Positions 1-9,543 of a stretch of DNA of 57,709 bases are shown piece after piece (the stretch's first letter is position 1; the number at the start of each line of letters is the position of its first letter). The stretch is from Clostridia bacterium. GTDB taxonomy: Bacteria; Bacillota; Clostridia; TANB77; CAG-508. The position numbers were made by a program, and so were the translations under genes. Below the pieces are notes generated by a model, which was not told the origin of the DNA, searched no databases, and was given only the letters and a program-made list of their open reading frames with translations. Location of the stretch: positions 1 through 57,709 of the forward strand of contig JAAVZW010000010.1 in the NCBI GenBank assembly GCA_022791835.1, read 5' to 3'.

Positions 1-221
1 ATTAGGTTTAAAAGTATTGAAAAACTATACTTAAAATGATAATATATAAATATGAGAAATGTTTGAAAATCTAATAAAATTACAAATAGATGTCTAAAAA
101 TATTGAAATCTTGGGAAATCCCCAGAATCAAAAACTCATACAAAATGCAAAAAAATATTTTATATTTGTATAAAGTATGCTATACTATTTATATAAAGAA
201 AATCTAAAAAATGGAATTGTT

Positions 222-554
222 ATGAATAAAAAAATATACACGATTGAAGAAATAAAAGCGATATTAGAAGAAGTATTAAAAAATAGTCCTGTTTATAGTG
301 TTATTTTATTTGGTTCGTATGCAAAAGAAATAGCAGATGAAAATAGCGATATAGACCTTATAATAGATACAAAGGAAACATTGATGGGATTCAAATTATT
401 TAGTTTGATAACAAAAATAGAAGATGCATTTAATAAACAGGTAGATGCTTTTGAGAAATCAGAAATAATTGAGAACTCTAAAATTGATGAAGAGATAAAA
501 AGGACAGGAATAGTAGTATATAAAAATGTAAAGGAGGGAGTAACAGAGTTATGA
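222..554 (+). CDS. MNT-type nucleotidyltransferase (first of two)
   Basis: Small minimal nucleotidyltransferase of about 110 residues. The motif LFGSYAKEIADENSDIDLII carries the family's GS(X)nDxD active site for NTP and metal binding. Relatives (MntA type) pair with a HEPN protein in toxin-antitoxin modules, where the enzyme adenylylates the HEPN toxin. The stop overlaps the start of a second such gene (ATGA) and a HEPN gene follows. An upstream ATG at 177 would add 15 residues. I prefer 222 because MNKKIYTIEE looks like a family start, but neither ATG has a strong ribosome binding site. Confidence 0.8.
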   Translation: MNKKIYTIEEIKAILEEVLKNSPVYSVILFGSYAKEIADENSDIDLIIDTKETLMGFKLFSLITKIEDAFNKQVDAFEKSEIIENSKIDEEIKRTGIVVYKNVKEGVTEL

Positions 555-895
555 AGAAGATGCCAGAGAAGATTAGCAAAAGTATAAATCAATTACTTGA
601 GTTAATTGATGAAGTATTTGGAGACAGAGTCAAAAAGGTAATATTATATGGTTCTTATGCAAGGGGAGATTATAAAAAAAATTCAGATATAGATATTATG
701 ATTTTGACAGACCTAAATAAGGACGAGTTAATAGAGTATCGTGATAGATTATGGGATTTAGCATATGATATTGAACTAGAAAATAATGTAATATTATCTC
801 CATTAGTAAAAAATATAGATAAATATAATAAAAGAATAGAAGTTATTCCATTCTATATGAATGTGCAAAAGGAAGGAGTGGTATTGTATGGGTGA
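551..895 (+). CDS. MNT-type nucleotidyltransferase (second of two)
   Basis: A 114-residue minimal nucleotidyltransferase with the active-site motif LYGSYARGDYKKNSDIDIMI. It starts at an ATG overlapping the previous stop, after a good AAGGAGGG site. Its last codons overlap the start of the HEPN gene at 888, so the three are translationally coupled. Family knowledge makes it the antitoxin or modifier of the HEPN partner. Two nucleotidyltransferases in tandem before one HEPN gene is less common than a single pair. Confidence 0.85.
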   Translation: MKKMPEKISKSINQLLELIDEVFGDRVKKVILYGSYARGDYKKNSDIDIMILTDLNKDELIEYRDRLWDLAYDIELENNVILSPLVKNIDKYNKRIEVIPFYMNVQKEGVVLYG

Positions 896-1285
896 AGAGG
901 TAGATGTTATTGCTTTTGCTAAATATAGATTAGAGAGAGCAAAAGAAGATTTGTCAGATGCAGAATATAACTACAAAGATAGTAAAACAATAGAGCCTAT
1001 TATTCTATTTTTCATGCAATTAGAGCAATATTAGCATTAGAAAGGATAGATTTTAAAAGACATAAAGATGTACTTGCATATTTTAATCAATATTATGTTA
1101 ATACTGAAAAATTCCCCAAAATAATGGGTAAAAAAATAGCACAAGCAAGAAAAGTTAGAGAAGATAGTGACTATGACGATGAATTTGAGCCAACAGATGA
1201 ACAAACAAAAATGCAAATAGAAACAGCAAGAGAATTGATAAAACTTGTAGAAGAATATTTAGAGAAAATATGGGAAAGTAATTAA
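888..1285 (+). pseudogene. HEPN domain protein, frameshifted
   Basis: Starts at an ATG overlapping the upstream stop, after AAAGGAAGGAG. The first 33 codons (to YKDSK) are in one frame. The rest, beginning NRAYYSIFHAIRAILALE and containing ARKVREDSDYDD, is in another frame and ends at 1285. Together they make a complete HEPN protein of about 132 residues. The break lies in an A-rich run near 984-990 and looks like one missing base. It is not the C-before-GG type seen elsewhere in this window. It may be a true inactivating mutation of the toxin-like partner or a homopolymer sequence error. Confidence 0.7.
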
Positions 1286-1465
1286 ATGATAAGTAAAAAC
1301 AAAGAAAACAATGTAATTATTATAAATGTGGAAGATTATAGAAAGAGAAATTTGGACAAAAAGATAGAAAAGCATTTGTTAAAATCAGAAGAAGATATAA
1401 AAATGGGAAAAACTAGAAATGCAAGGGAAGTATTTAAGGAATTTGAAGAAAAATACGGTTTCTAA
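1286..1465 (+). CDS. small antitoxin-like protein
   Basis: A 59-residue protein whose ATG directly abuts the HEPN stop codon, so it belongs to the same transcript. The tail, KSEEDIKMGKTRNAREVFKE followed by FEEKYGF, resembles the toxin-binding C-terminus of Phd/YefM-type antitoxins. No DNA-binding domain is visible in the short N-terminus, so it may be a stand-alone tail or a remnant. It ends with TAC GGT TTC TAA, an NNC-GGN arrangement that is read normally. Confidence 0.55.
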   Translation: MISKNKENNVIIINVEDYRKRNLDKKIEKHLLKSEEDIKMGKTRNAREVFKEFEEKYGF

Positions 1466-1482
1466 AAAGTTTCTAACATTAG

Positions 1483-2059
1483 GACTTTACCCCTGTGTGT
1501 ACAACAGAGATAATAGCTTTTGCAAAAGCAAATACATATTTTGAAAAATTAAATACTTGTTTAATTGGGCTAAGTGTAGATAGCAATCCATCACACTTAG
1601 CATGGTTAGATAGTATATACAAAAAAACAGGAATAGTCGTACCATTCCCAATAATAGCGGATTTAAATGGAACTATTGCAAGAAGATATGGAATGATATC
1701 TAATGAGGTAAATCCAAATGTAACAGTAAGAAATGTATTTATAATAGACGACAAAGGTGTAGTAAGAACAATATTAATTTACCCAATGAATGTAGGAAGA
1801 TGCATACCAGAAATATTAAGAGCAGTAGAAGCACTACAAACAGCAGACAAAACAGGAATGTCAACACCTGCAAATTGGACTCCACGGAAATCCATTAATA
1901 GTTGCGCCACCACAAACATTTGAGAAATTACAAAAAAGACAAAAAGAAATAGAAGAAAATAGAAATGGCTTTAGTTGGTACTTAAGTTTTGCAAACAGAG
2001 AGGAAAAGAAAAAAGAAGCAAATTGTGATAGGAAAGTAGAAGAGAAAAAGATTAGATAG
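1483..2059 (+). pseudogene. 2-Cys peroxiredoxin (1-Cys/Prx6 type), 5'-truncated
   Basis: The frame opens at 1483 directly after a stop with [16 protein letters not shown], which includes the peroxidatic cysteine (PVCTTE) of AhpC/Prx6-type peroxidases. The first ~35-40 residues, normally ending LFSHPA, are missing and no start codon or ribosome site fits, so this is a 5'-truncated gene. A GTG at 1495 is probably not a real start. The rest follows the family ([28 protein letters not shown]). At 1885 an extra C before GGA interrupts the frame. Skipping it continues as [18 protein letters not shown] to 2059. Confidence 0.8.
1885..1888 (+). other. CGG +1 frameshift site 1 (peroxiredoxin)
   Basis: CCA-C-GGA-AAT. 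Skipping the C gives [12 protein letters not shown], matching the glycine in the PANWxPG segment of this family. Confidence 0.85.
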
Positions 2060-2130
2060 AAAATACCCTTGCTAAAGTAGGAATTTAAAGTGGCGAATAT
2101 GGCAGTCTTTAAAAGATTGTCATATTTTTA

Positions 2131-2183
2131 TGTAGAAGATAATTATGCGAAACTTAGATTGTCTTAGTGAAGTATGAACTAAG
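2131..2183 (+). repeat. partial copy of the ~110-bp repeat R
   Basis: Contains GTAGAAGATAATTATGCGAA and AACTTAGATT-TCTTAG, matching the middle of the repeat copies at 25382-25484 and (inverted) 16661-16770. The outer parts are lost or degraded. Confidence 0.65.
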
Positions 2184-2309
2184 TATAGATAGCAAGTAAT
2201 CACACGAGGAAAAGTAGAATTTGCTGAGGAAAATAGCAAATGCATACTTTATTTTTTATATATTGTGTGATAAAATAACAAAGTAAGATTGATATGGGAG
2301 GAATTTAAA

Positions 2310-2879
2310 TTGGGAAGAGTATTAAAAGTAAGAGAAATAGGAGATCCTATTTTATTAGTGAAATGTAAAGAAGTAGACTTAAACAATATTAATGAAGAAA
2401 TATTAGAAGAGATTGAAGATTTAAAAGAAACATTAAATTTTACTGAAGGTTTTGGCATTGCAGCACCACAAGCAGGAATAAATAGAAGAATAATTATTAT
2501 TCAAGTAAATAAAGAAAAATGTACATATGAAAATTGTGAAGAAGTGCCAACTACAGTAATGCTGAATCCCACTTGGAGAAAGTTATCTAATAAAACAACT
2601 ATTGAATTTGAAGGTTGCTTAAGTGTACCATCTATAAGAGGCAAAATTGAAAGATACACAGATATTGAAGTAACATATTATAATGAGCAAGGAGAAAAAA
2701 TTGTAAAAGCAGTGAGCGGATTTACTGCAAGAGATATACAACATGAATGCGATCATTTGGATGGAATTGTATTCTTAGAAAAAGTAAAAACAAATGGATT
2801 TGCTACAAAAGAAATGATAAATAAATTTAATTTAAAAGAAAATGATGAAAAAAATGAAGACGCTGCGTGCAATAACTAA
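2310..2879 (+). CDS. def: peptide deformylase
   Basis: Removes the formyl group from the N-terminal methionine of new proteins and is a metalloenzyme. All three family motifs are present: GFGIAAPQAG, EGCLSVP (metal-ligand Cys) and HECDHLDG (metal-ligand His residues and catalytic Glu). The chosen start is TTG at 2310, seven to eight bases after GGGAGGAA. A TTG at 2289 lacks a ribosome site. The 189-residue length is normal, with a short Asn/Glu-rich tail. The gene is flanked on both sides by peroxiredoxin remnants, which suggests rearrangement here. Confidence 0.93.
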   Translation: MGRVLKVREIGDPILLVKCKEVDLNNINEEILEEIEDLKETLNFTEGFGIAAPQAGINRRIIIIQVNKEKCTYENCEEVPTTVMLNPTWRKLSNKTTIEFEGCLSVPSIRGKIERYTDIEVTYYNEQGEKIVKAVSGFTARDIQHECDHLDGIVFLEKVKTNGFATKEMINKFNLKENDEKNEDAACNN

Positions 2880-2923
2880 TCCAGCTAAAATAAAGAATAT
2901 TCTGATGCATCAGAAATAAAGAG

Positions 2924-3002
2924 GGCTTTAGTTGCTACTTAAACTTTGCAAATCTTGAAGAAAAGAAAAAATAAATTGTGATAGAAAAGTAGGAAAAAAG
3001 TA
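2924..3002 (+). pseudogene. 3' remnant of a second peroxiredoxin gene
   Basis: Reads GFSCYLNFANLEEKKK then stop, closely matching the peroxiredoxin C-terminus at about 1968-2015 (GFSWYLSFANREEKKK). The DNA after the stop (ATTGTGATAGAAAAGTAGG) also matches the other copy. Only the last few dozen codons survive. Confidence 0.75.
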
Positions 3003-3086
3003 ATTTTTTAAATTAATAATAAGTAACAAGTCAATTCCTTTTTGAATATAATGTATTATTAAACCAATGAAAAGGAGTTGATAGAT

Positions 3087-3395
3087 ATGATAGAAGAAAT
3101 GAAAATAAGATATAACGTTGAAGAATCATGTGGAGAAAATAGACATCCTGGATGTAGCAATAAAAAAAATAAAAGTTGTTCATGCATAGAAATAGTTATA
3201 GCAATACTTGCAGCATTATTTATAGGAGTTATTGGTATAATAATAGGCGCAGCATTAAGTGTAGTTATACTTGCAGCCCTTCCAGCTATAATAGTACTTG
3301 CAGTAGTATTACTTGTATTACTAATACTAAGTATTATAATTGCACTTTGTCTAAAATGTAAAAAAACAAAAAAATCTTGTTGCTGTTGTAGATAA
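3087..3395 (+). CDS. small Cys-rich two-helix membrane protein
   Basis: A 102-residue protein that I do not recognise. The ATG at 3087 is nine bases after AAAGGAG. An N-terminal hydrophilic segment with four cysteines (CGENRHPGC, CSC) precedes a long hydrophobic stretch of about 50 residues, enough for two membrane helices with a GxxG-rich turn. The C-terminus is lysine-rich and ends in a run of cysteines (KSCCCCR). The cysteine clusters could bind metal or be lipidated. A terminator follows, and the neighbouring spore gene on the other strand gives only weak functional context. Confidence 0.7.
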   Translation: MIEEMKIRYNVEESCGENRHPGCSNKKNKSCSCIEIVIAILAALFIGVIGIIIGAALSVVILAALPAIIVLAVVLLVLLILSIIIALCLKCKKTKKSCCCCR

Positions 3396-3417
3396 GATTA
3401 ATAAACTATATAAAAGA

Positions 3418-3441
3418 GGCAGGGGTACAAACCCTGCCTTT
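3418..3441 (+). terminator. Rho-independent terminator
   Basis: Stem GGCAGGG / CCCTGCC around a seven-base loop, followed by TTTATG. It lies just after the small membrane protein gene. Confidence 0.75.
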
Positions 3442-3499
3442 ATGTATATAAAAGCAAAATTTATACCACTACCTAAATCACGAGCTAGACTAACATAGC

Positions 3500-3706
3500 T
3501 TATTTACCTATCATTTGGTTTTCAGCTTTTTGTATTAGTTTTCTAACCATGTTACCACCGATTTTACCAGCGTCTCTTGAAGAGATATCACCGTTATAAC
3601 CGTTTTTTAGGTTAACACCTACTTCGCTAGCTACTTCATATTTGAACTTATCTAAAGCGTCCATAGCTTCTGGAACTACTTTTCTATTGTTGCTTGATGT
3701 TGCCAT
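3500..3706 (-). CDS. alpha/beta-type small acid-soluble spore protein
   Basis: A 68-residue DNA-coating protein that protects spore DNA and supplies amino acids at germination. It has the family signatures: KYEVASEVGV, the GPR protease-site region, and the C-terminal DAGKIGGNMVRKLI. The start is ATG (complement of 3704-3706) after CTGGAGGTG. An upstream in-frame start would lack a ribosome site. Three glycine codons here are preceded by C as the last base of a normal codon (AAC GGT, ATC GGT) and are read normally. Confidence 0.95.
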   Translation of the reverse strand: MATSSNNRKVVPEAMDALDKFKYEVASEVGVNLKNGYNGDISSRDAGKIGGNMVRKLIQKAENQMIGK

Positions 3707-3883
3707 AATCCAATTCACCTCCAGATAATATAAAATTGTATTTGAAAAACAAATTAACTCGTTTTTCAATATATATAATGCACCAAAAAATCAAAAATAA
3801 AACTAGAAAATATTGTAAATTTATATTGCATTAAAAAAATTGTTAATATATAATGAAAAAAACAAAACAAACGGAGGAATAAA

Positions 3884-4763
3884 ATGTACAAATTACTCGC
3901 AATAGATTTAGATGGAACATTACTTAATTCATATGGGGAAATATCAGAAACAAATAAAAAATGGGTAAAAAAAGCATTAGAGCAAGGAATAGAGATAGTT
4001 TTAACATCAGGTAGAATGGCAACGTCAGTGAAAGGAATTGCAGATGAAATAGGAGCAAATAACTATATTATTTGTCGGAAATGGTGCAATAGCATATGAT
4101 TTAAAAAATGAAAAAAACATATTTAATGGTTGTATACCAAAAGAAAAAGCACTAAGCATAATAAAAATTTGTGATGAAAATAATATATATTACACAGTAA
4201 ACACAGAAAAATATATCATATCAAAAAAACTAAAAAACAATCTTGTTTACTATTATTATGAAAACAGTAGAAAATCAGAAAAACGTATAACAAATATAAA
4301 CTTAGTAGAAAATGCAGAAAAATATATTAAAGAAAATGATGTAGGAGAAGTTACAAAAATAACAATAAGCGATGAAGATAAATCAGTATTTAATGGAATA
4401 ATTAGAAAACTAAAAGAAATAAATGGGATAAATATATTAGAAGTATCTAATATGTCTAGAAAAATAATAAAATCAGGTACAGAAACAGTAGAAATGAATT
4501 ACTTTTATACAGAAATCACAAAAGAAAATATAAACAAATGGCAAACATTAAAAAAACTTGCAAGCTATTTGAATATAGATGAAACAGAAATAGTAGCAAT
4601 AGGAGATAACATAAATGATATGGAAATGATACAAAATGCAGGATTAGGAATAATAATAGGAGAAAGCGCATTAGCTAAAAAAGAGTTAAACAAAATAATA
4701 GTATCAAGTAATGATAAAAATGGAGTAGCAGAAGCAATAGAAAATCACTTATTAAAATCTTAA
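3884..4763 (+). CDS. Cof-type HAD hydrolase (contains one +1 frameshift)
   Basis: Predicted sugar- or FMN-phosphate phosphatase of the Cof/YwpJ family, 292 residues when the frameshift is crossed. Motif I is AIDLDGTLLNS at the N-terminus, motif II LTSGR, and motif IV GDNINDMEMI near the C-terminus with the upstream lysine region. The first 64 codons end at YIIC. An extra C at 4076 then precedes GGA, and the next frame reads GNGAIAYDLKNEKN, as expected after motif II in this family. The start has ACGGAGGAATAAA before the ATG. Substrate unknown. Confidence 0.88.
4076..4079 (+). other. CGG +1 frameshift site 2 (HAD hydrolase)
   Basis: TGT-C-GGA-AAT. Skipping the C joins YIIC to GNGAIAYD, the usual (S/G)NGA segment of Cof proteins. 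Confidence 0.9.
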
Positions 4764-4920
4764 AATAAATATTACAAAAATATTACAAAAAACCTACAAT
4801 TGCATTACAAAAGAGCTAAAATATTGTATGTTTCGATAAAATAATGTATAATAACAATTAAGATATATTATTCTGCCTACATAACATTTACAGGGTAGAA
4901 TACTAAGGAGGAAAAGACGT

Positions 4921-5808
4921 ATGGCAATGAATCCAATGCAAAAGAAAGCAAGAACATCATTCTTATTAGGAATGCTTTTAACACTTGTAATTACAGGAAT
5001 AATAATAGGGCTATTAATAGCACAATTATCTAAAATAAAAAAAGAAGAAGCAGCAATACAATATCGTGAAGTATATGTATTAAGTACTGATGTTACATCA
5101 GGAGATAATATTAATTTAAAAGGTACTTTTCAAAAAGTTAGAGCAGATTATGCACCAAATAATGCAATAACAAAAGAAAATATGGCTACATATATAAATG
5201 ATGATGCTACAGCTAAAATAGCAGTAAGAAAAGGAACAGTTTTAACTACAGATATGGTAAATTCAGAAGGAGTAGAAACAACAAAAGATGTAAGACTACA
5301 AGAATATAATATGGTAATACTACCATCACAACTAGAAGAAGGAGAAAGTGTAGATATAAGATTAAGATTGCCAAGTGGAGAAGACTATATAGTATTATCT
5401 AAAAAACATATAGAACAAACAAATAGTGATACAATATGGATAAAAGTTGCAGAACAAGAAATATTAACAATGAGTAATGCAATTGTTGAAGCCTACATAA
5501 TGGAAGGTTCATTACTATATGCAACACCTTATGTAGATGCAGGAATGCAAGGAGCATCTACACCAACATATATAGCAAAACAAGAAGTTATTAACCTGAT
5601 GAATGCTAACCCTAATATAACACATATAGCAATGAATGAATTATCACAAAGATATTCAGAAAAAGCTAGAGAGCAAAGAGCAAACATAAATAAGGCGATA
5701 GATGGATATTCAGAAAATGCACTAACAAATATAGAAACAAAGCAAGGAGAAGAAATAGAAAAAAGACAAGCAGCTAGAAAACAATATGTAGAGGGACTTG
5801 CATATTAG
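4921..5808 (+). CDS. CpaB/RcpC-like SAF-domain pilus protein
   Basis: A 295-residue protein with one N-terminal membrane helix (about residues 13-33), then a SAF-like domain (REVYVLSTDVTSGDNINLKG, later RKGTVLTTDMV), as in CpaB/RcpC proteins of Tad pilus systems, which stabilise the pilus channel outside the membrane. The C-terminal third is helical and charged. It starts the Tad-like operon after AAGGAGG. A hairpin separates it from the next gene. The family assignment rests on domain layout and neighbours. Confidence 0.72.
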   Translation: MAMNPMQKKARTSFLLGMLLTLVITGIIIGLLIAQLSKIKKEEAAIQYREVYVLSTDVTSGDNINLKGTFQKVRADYAPNNAITKENMATYINDDATAKIAVRKGTVLTTDMVNSEGVETTKDVRLQEYNMVILPSQLEEGESVDIRLRLPSGEDYIVLSKKHIEQTNSDTIWIKVAEQEILTMSNAIVEAYIMEGSLLYATPYVDAGMQGASTPTYIAKQEVINLMNANPNITHIAMNELSQRYSEKAREQRANINKAIDGYSENALTNIETKQGEEIEKRQAARKQYVEGLAY

Positions 5809-5816
5809 AATTTTAA

Positions 5817-5852
5817 ATAGTGAGAGCAAAGGAAACTATTGCTCTCACTATA
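5817..5852 (+). terminator. intercistronic hairpin in the pilus operon
   Basis: Near-perfect stem ATAGTGAGAGCAA / TTGCTCTCACTAT with a 9-base loop and only a weak following T-stretch. It may attenuate transcription or protect the upstream mRNA, which would let the CpaB-like protein be made in excess of the rest. Confidence 0.6.
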
Positions 5853-5880
5853 ATACAATTTTTAGAAAGGACTATAAAGA

Positions 5881-6576
5881 ATGAAAACAGTAGGTTTTAT
5901 AGGTGGATATGATAAGATAGATTTAATGTTATATATAGCGAGAATATTAACACTAGCTAAAAAGAAAGTATTAATAATCGATGGAACAACACTACAAAAA
6001 GCTAGATATGTAGTTCCAGCGATTAATCCAACAAAAACATATATAACAGACTTTGAAGGCTTCGATGTTGCAGTAGGCTTTAAAAGTATAGACGATATAA
6101 GAGAATATTTGGGATATGGAAACAGACCATTAGACTATGATATAGCTCTTTTAGATATAGATACACCTGAAATGGCAATTAACTTTGATATAGAAAGAAA
6201 TTATAAAAATTGCTTTGTAACAGCATTTGATCTGTATTCAATAAAAAAAGGTGTAGAAATTTTAGGAATTTTCAAAAAACCAGTTAAACTAATAAAAGTA
6301 TTATTTTCAAAAAACCTACTAAAAGAAGAAAATGAATATTTAGACTATATCTCACTTGGATATAAGGTAGCCTGGGATAAAGAAATACTTAGTTTCCCAA
6401 TAGAACTTGGAAACTATAGTGTAACAATACAAAATCAGATAATATCTAGAATTAAAATCAGAAAACTAAGTGATCACTATAAGAACAGTTTATTATACTT
6501 AGTTTCAATGGTATTTGATGAAGACGTATCAACAGGAGAAGTAAAGAAAATAATTAAAACAATGGAAAGAGAATAG
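5881..6576 (+). CDS. degenerate CpaE/ParA-like protein
   Basis: A 231-residue protein beginning MKTVGFIGGYDKIDLMLYIA, where a ParA/MinD Walker A loop would be. The glycine-lysine-threonine residues are missing, so nucleotide hydrolysis is doubtful. Later segments KKKVLIIDGTTLQ and DYDIALLDIDTPE resemble the ParA strands after Walker A and the Walker B region. It lies directly before a second CpaE-like gene and probably forms a pair or scaffold with it at the pilus base. This is inferred from fold-like spacing and context. Confidence 0.55.
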   Translation: MKTVGFIGGYDKIDLMLYIARILTLAKKKVLIIDGTTLQKARYVVPAINPTKTYITDFEGFDVAVGFKSIDDIREYLGYGNRPLDYDIALLDIDTPEMAINFDIERNYKNCFVTAFDLYSIKKGVEILGIFKKPVKLIKVLFSKNLLKEENEYLDYISLGYKVAWDKEILSFPIELGNYSVTIQNQIISRIKIRKLSDHYKNSLLYLVSMVFDEDVSTGEVKKIIKTMERE

Positions 6577-6618
6577 TTTACACTAAAATGCATTCTATCT
6601 AAGAAAGGAAGAAAAACA

Positions 6619-7467
6619 ATGGTAATTGTTACTTTTTGGAATAATAACACAGGCAAAATTGGACAAACTCATTCAGCACTTGCGATAGCTTCATATATGG
6701 GAGTAGAACATAACTATAAAACTTTGCTAATGGCTACAAAATATAATGATCAAGTAGCAATGCAAGCGTTCGGAGCAAATGAAAGAAAAAAGACAATCGG
6801 ATTATTTACAAATAATAAACAAACGATGGATTTAGAATCAGGAATAGAAGGAATGTCGAAACTTGCTACAGCAAATCGATTATCACCAGAGATGGTACCC
6901 AATTATACAAAGATAGTATACAAAAATAGATTAGAAGTGGTCACAGCTCCAAAAAAGAAAATGGATTTGGACTATATGAAAATTTATAGGTCATGCGAAG
7001 ACATACTAAATGTAGCAAAAAGATATTATGATATAATTTTTGTAGATTTAAATAATGGAATAGAAGATGAAACAACTAAAGAAATCTTAAAGATGTCAGA
7101 TATAGTTATACTAAATATAGAACAAAAGCTATCAGAATTTGAAAAATTAGCAGAACTAAAACAAGAAAAAGAATTATTTACAGCAAAAAATTTAATACCT
7201 ATGATTAATAGATATGATAGAAAATCTAAATATTCAAGTAAAAATGTATCAAGAGAATTAGGAGAAAAGAAAGAAATACTAACAATTCCATATAGTAATT
7301 TATTCGCAGAAGCAGTACAGGAAGGAACAGTAGCAGAATTTTTTATAAATACGAGATTGAAAAAACTTGAAGATTCAAATGATAGAACAACTTTCTTCGT
7401 ACAAGAAGTAAAAAGAGCAACAGATGCATTGATATACAAAATGCAAGAATTACAAATGAGAATTTAA
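6619..7467 (+). CDS. CpaE/MinD-like ATPase with atypical Walker A
   Basis: A 282-residue protein. The N-terminus VTFWNNNTGKIGQTHSALAI aligns with the ParA/MinD deviant Walker A (KGGxGKTT), keeping GK but with a changed second half. RYYDIIFVDLNNGIEDET corresponds to Walker B and MSDIVILNIEQ to the following strand. CpaE proteins localise Tad pilus assembly. The ribosome site is AGAAAGGAAG. It sits between the other ParA-like gene and the CpaF-type ATPase. Confidence 0.7.
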   Translation: MVIVTFWNNNTGKIGQTHSALAIASYMGVEHNYKTLLMATKYNDQVAMQAFGANERKKTIGLFTNNKQTMDLESGIEGMSKLATANRLSPEMVPNYTKIVYKNRLEVVTAPKKKMDLDYMKIYRSCEDILNVAKRYYDIIFVDLNNGIEDETTKEILKMSDIVILNIEQKLSEFEKLAELKQEKELFTAKNLIPMINRYDRKSKYSSKNVSRELGEKKEILTIPYSNLFAEAVQEGTVAEFFINTRLKKLEDSNDRTTFFVQEVKRATDALIYKMQELQMRI

Positions 7468-7494
7468 AAAACGAAAAAGGAGGAATCTTAAGCA

Positions 7495-9502
7495 ATGAAT
7501 ATGATAAATATATTACTTATTTTGTTGGTCCTAGCAATAGCTGCTTTTATCGTTGTAAGAATATTAATAGCAAGAAAAAACGAAGAAATTGAAGAAGAAG
7601 TAGAACTAGACGACAAGACATATACACTAGAAAAGATGATAGAATTTGTAAAAAGAAGACTTGACGAAATTACAAAAATCAACCTTTATGATATAGGATT
7701 ATCAGAAGAAGAATTAAAAAGAAGAAAAAATAAAAAATATGAATTAAAAAAAGCTTTAAAAGGTTGTACATATGGAGATGTAAACGATAAAAAGTATGTA
7801 AAAGAACTTATTTTTGACTTACTTTCAAAAGAATATGGGGCAGATGAAACTAATATATCAAAAGCAATTCCTTTTGATATACCATCATTACTTACAGCAC
7901 AAGACAAGTTCGACATATTAATATATATATATAAACAACAATTTGGATATGAGGCACTAACAGAATTTATAAAAAAATATAATCTTGCATCACTTAAATA
8001 TGTAGCAGGAGAAGCAAAACCATGCTATGTCATCACAGCAGAAGAAATAGACGACATATTTGAAAAAGAAGATATTAGGCTTACATATGATGACAAATTA
8101 AGCATAGTAACACAAAGAATATATCAAAGTTACAAAGGCTATAGTAGTATAGATGAAATAAGAGACATGAATATAGATGGTGTATCAGGTGGTGTATCAG
8201 GACTTCCAGAAAGTTTCTTAAGCCAAGTTGCACAAACAGATGGAGACTATCTAGATCAAATACTAGAAAATAAAGTACCAAGAGCATGTGATAGTATATG
8301 GATATTCTTCCAAGGTAAATCAATAAGACTAGCATTCTTAAGCTTTGGAACTGAAAGTGAACTAAAAAGAGTATGTCAAAATATATATAAATACAATAAT
8401 CCAGGACAATTATCAGATTCAAATGGTTATAAAATAAATGAAATGAAGGATGGTTCACGTGTTGTTGTAGTTAGACCATCAATGTCAGAAACATGGGCAT
8501 TCTTTGTCAGAAAATTTGACGTAAAGAGAGCAACACTAGAACAAATAATTACATATGAAGGAAAAGAAAAAGCAATAGAATTACTTAAATACTTAGTAAA
8601 AGGGGCAAGAATTCTGTCTCTTACAGGGGAACAAGGTTGTGGTAAAACAACAATGCTAATGGCAATGATAGAAAATATATATGAGACAATGAATATAAGA
8701 GTTCAAGAAACTGCTTTTGAGCTTCACTTAAGAAAAATATATCCAACAAGAAACATATTATCATTCAGAGAAACAGAAACAGTTTCAGGACAAGAAGGAC
8801 TAGATGTTCAAAAGAAAACTGACGGTTCTGTAAACATCATTCGGAGAGGTTGCAACAGACCCTGTAGCATCTTGGATGATACAAGCAGCTCAAGTAGCAT
8901 CTAAGTTTACATTATTTACACACCACGCTAAGACTTTCCCAAACTTAGTTACAGCACTTAGAAACTCAATGCTTAGAACAGGTGTATTCAAAGATGAAAA
9001 AACAGCTGAAGAGCAAGTTATACAAGTATTAAACTTTGATATCCACTTAGTAAAAGACTTTAGAGGAAGAAGATATATAGAGAGAATTACAGAATGTATA
9101 CCAGTAGAAAACAAAAATGAATATACATATGAACATAGAAATGAAAAAACACTCGAAGGAAAATTAGACAAATTTATGGATAATGCAACACGTTATTTCT
9201 CAAAGATAACAGATAGAGAAACTTATAAATATGTAAATATTCTAGAATACGTTGACGATAGCTATGTAATTACAAATAAAATATCAGACACAAACCTTAT
9301 AGAAATGAGAAATAATATGGACGATGCAGACATAGAAGGGTTTGATAAATTTGTAGAAGAAAACTGGGGAGTAAGAGTAAAAGACGGATTTGCAGGAGTA
9401 GAAAAAATAGAGAAAACCAAAACAAGACAAACGAAGCAAGTTAAAGAAGAAAAGAAAGAACCCAAGAAGACAACAAGGAAAAAGCAAACAGCAAAAAAAT
9501 AG
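7495..9502 (+). CDS. CpaF/TadA-type pilus assembly ATPase (one +1 frameshift)
   Basis: Secretion ATPase that powers pilus assembly, 668 residues across the frameshift. Unusually it begins with a membrane helix (about residues 4-24). The ATPase core has Walker A GEQGCGKTT near residue 380, then FRETETVSG. At 8842 an extra C splits the Walker B region: NII then GEVATDPVASWMIQAAQ, matching the IIxGEVR box. FTHHAKT is the His box. The C-terminal tail is very lysine-rich. The start has AGGAGGAATC. Read without the shift, the protein would lose Walker B and the His box. Confidence 0.85.
8842..8845 (+). other. CGG +1 frameshift site 3 (CpaF-like ATPase)
   Basis: ATT-C-GGA-GAG. Skipping the C restores NIIGEVATDP, the conserved Walker B GE(V) region. 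Confidence 0.92.
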
Positions 9503-9543
9503 AAATTAAATGCAAAAGCTAAAGGAGGTGCCAAAAGAATACT

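Noticed and set aside
1495..1923. Peroxiredoxin starting at GTG 1495
   Set aside because: The frame extends upstream to 1483 with DFTP of the active-site motif and has no ribosome site at 1495, so this is a truncated gene and not a short protein.
7026..7439. Long - strand frames opposite pilus, polC and typA genes
   Set aside because: They are mirror frames of AT-rich codons, without ribosome sites or domain motifs.
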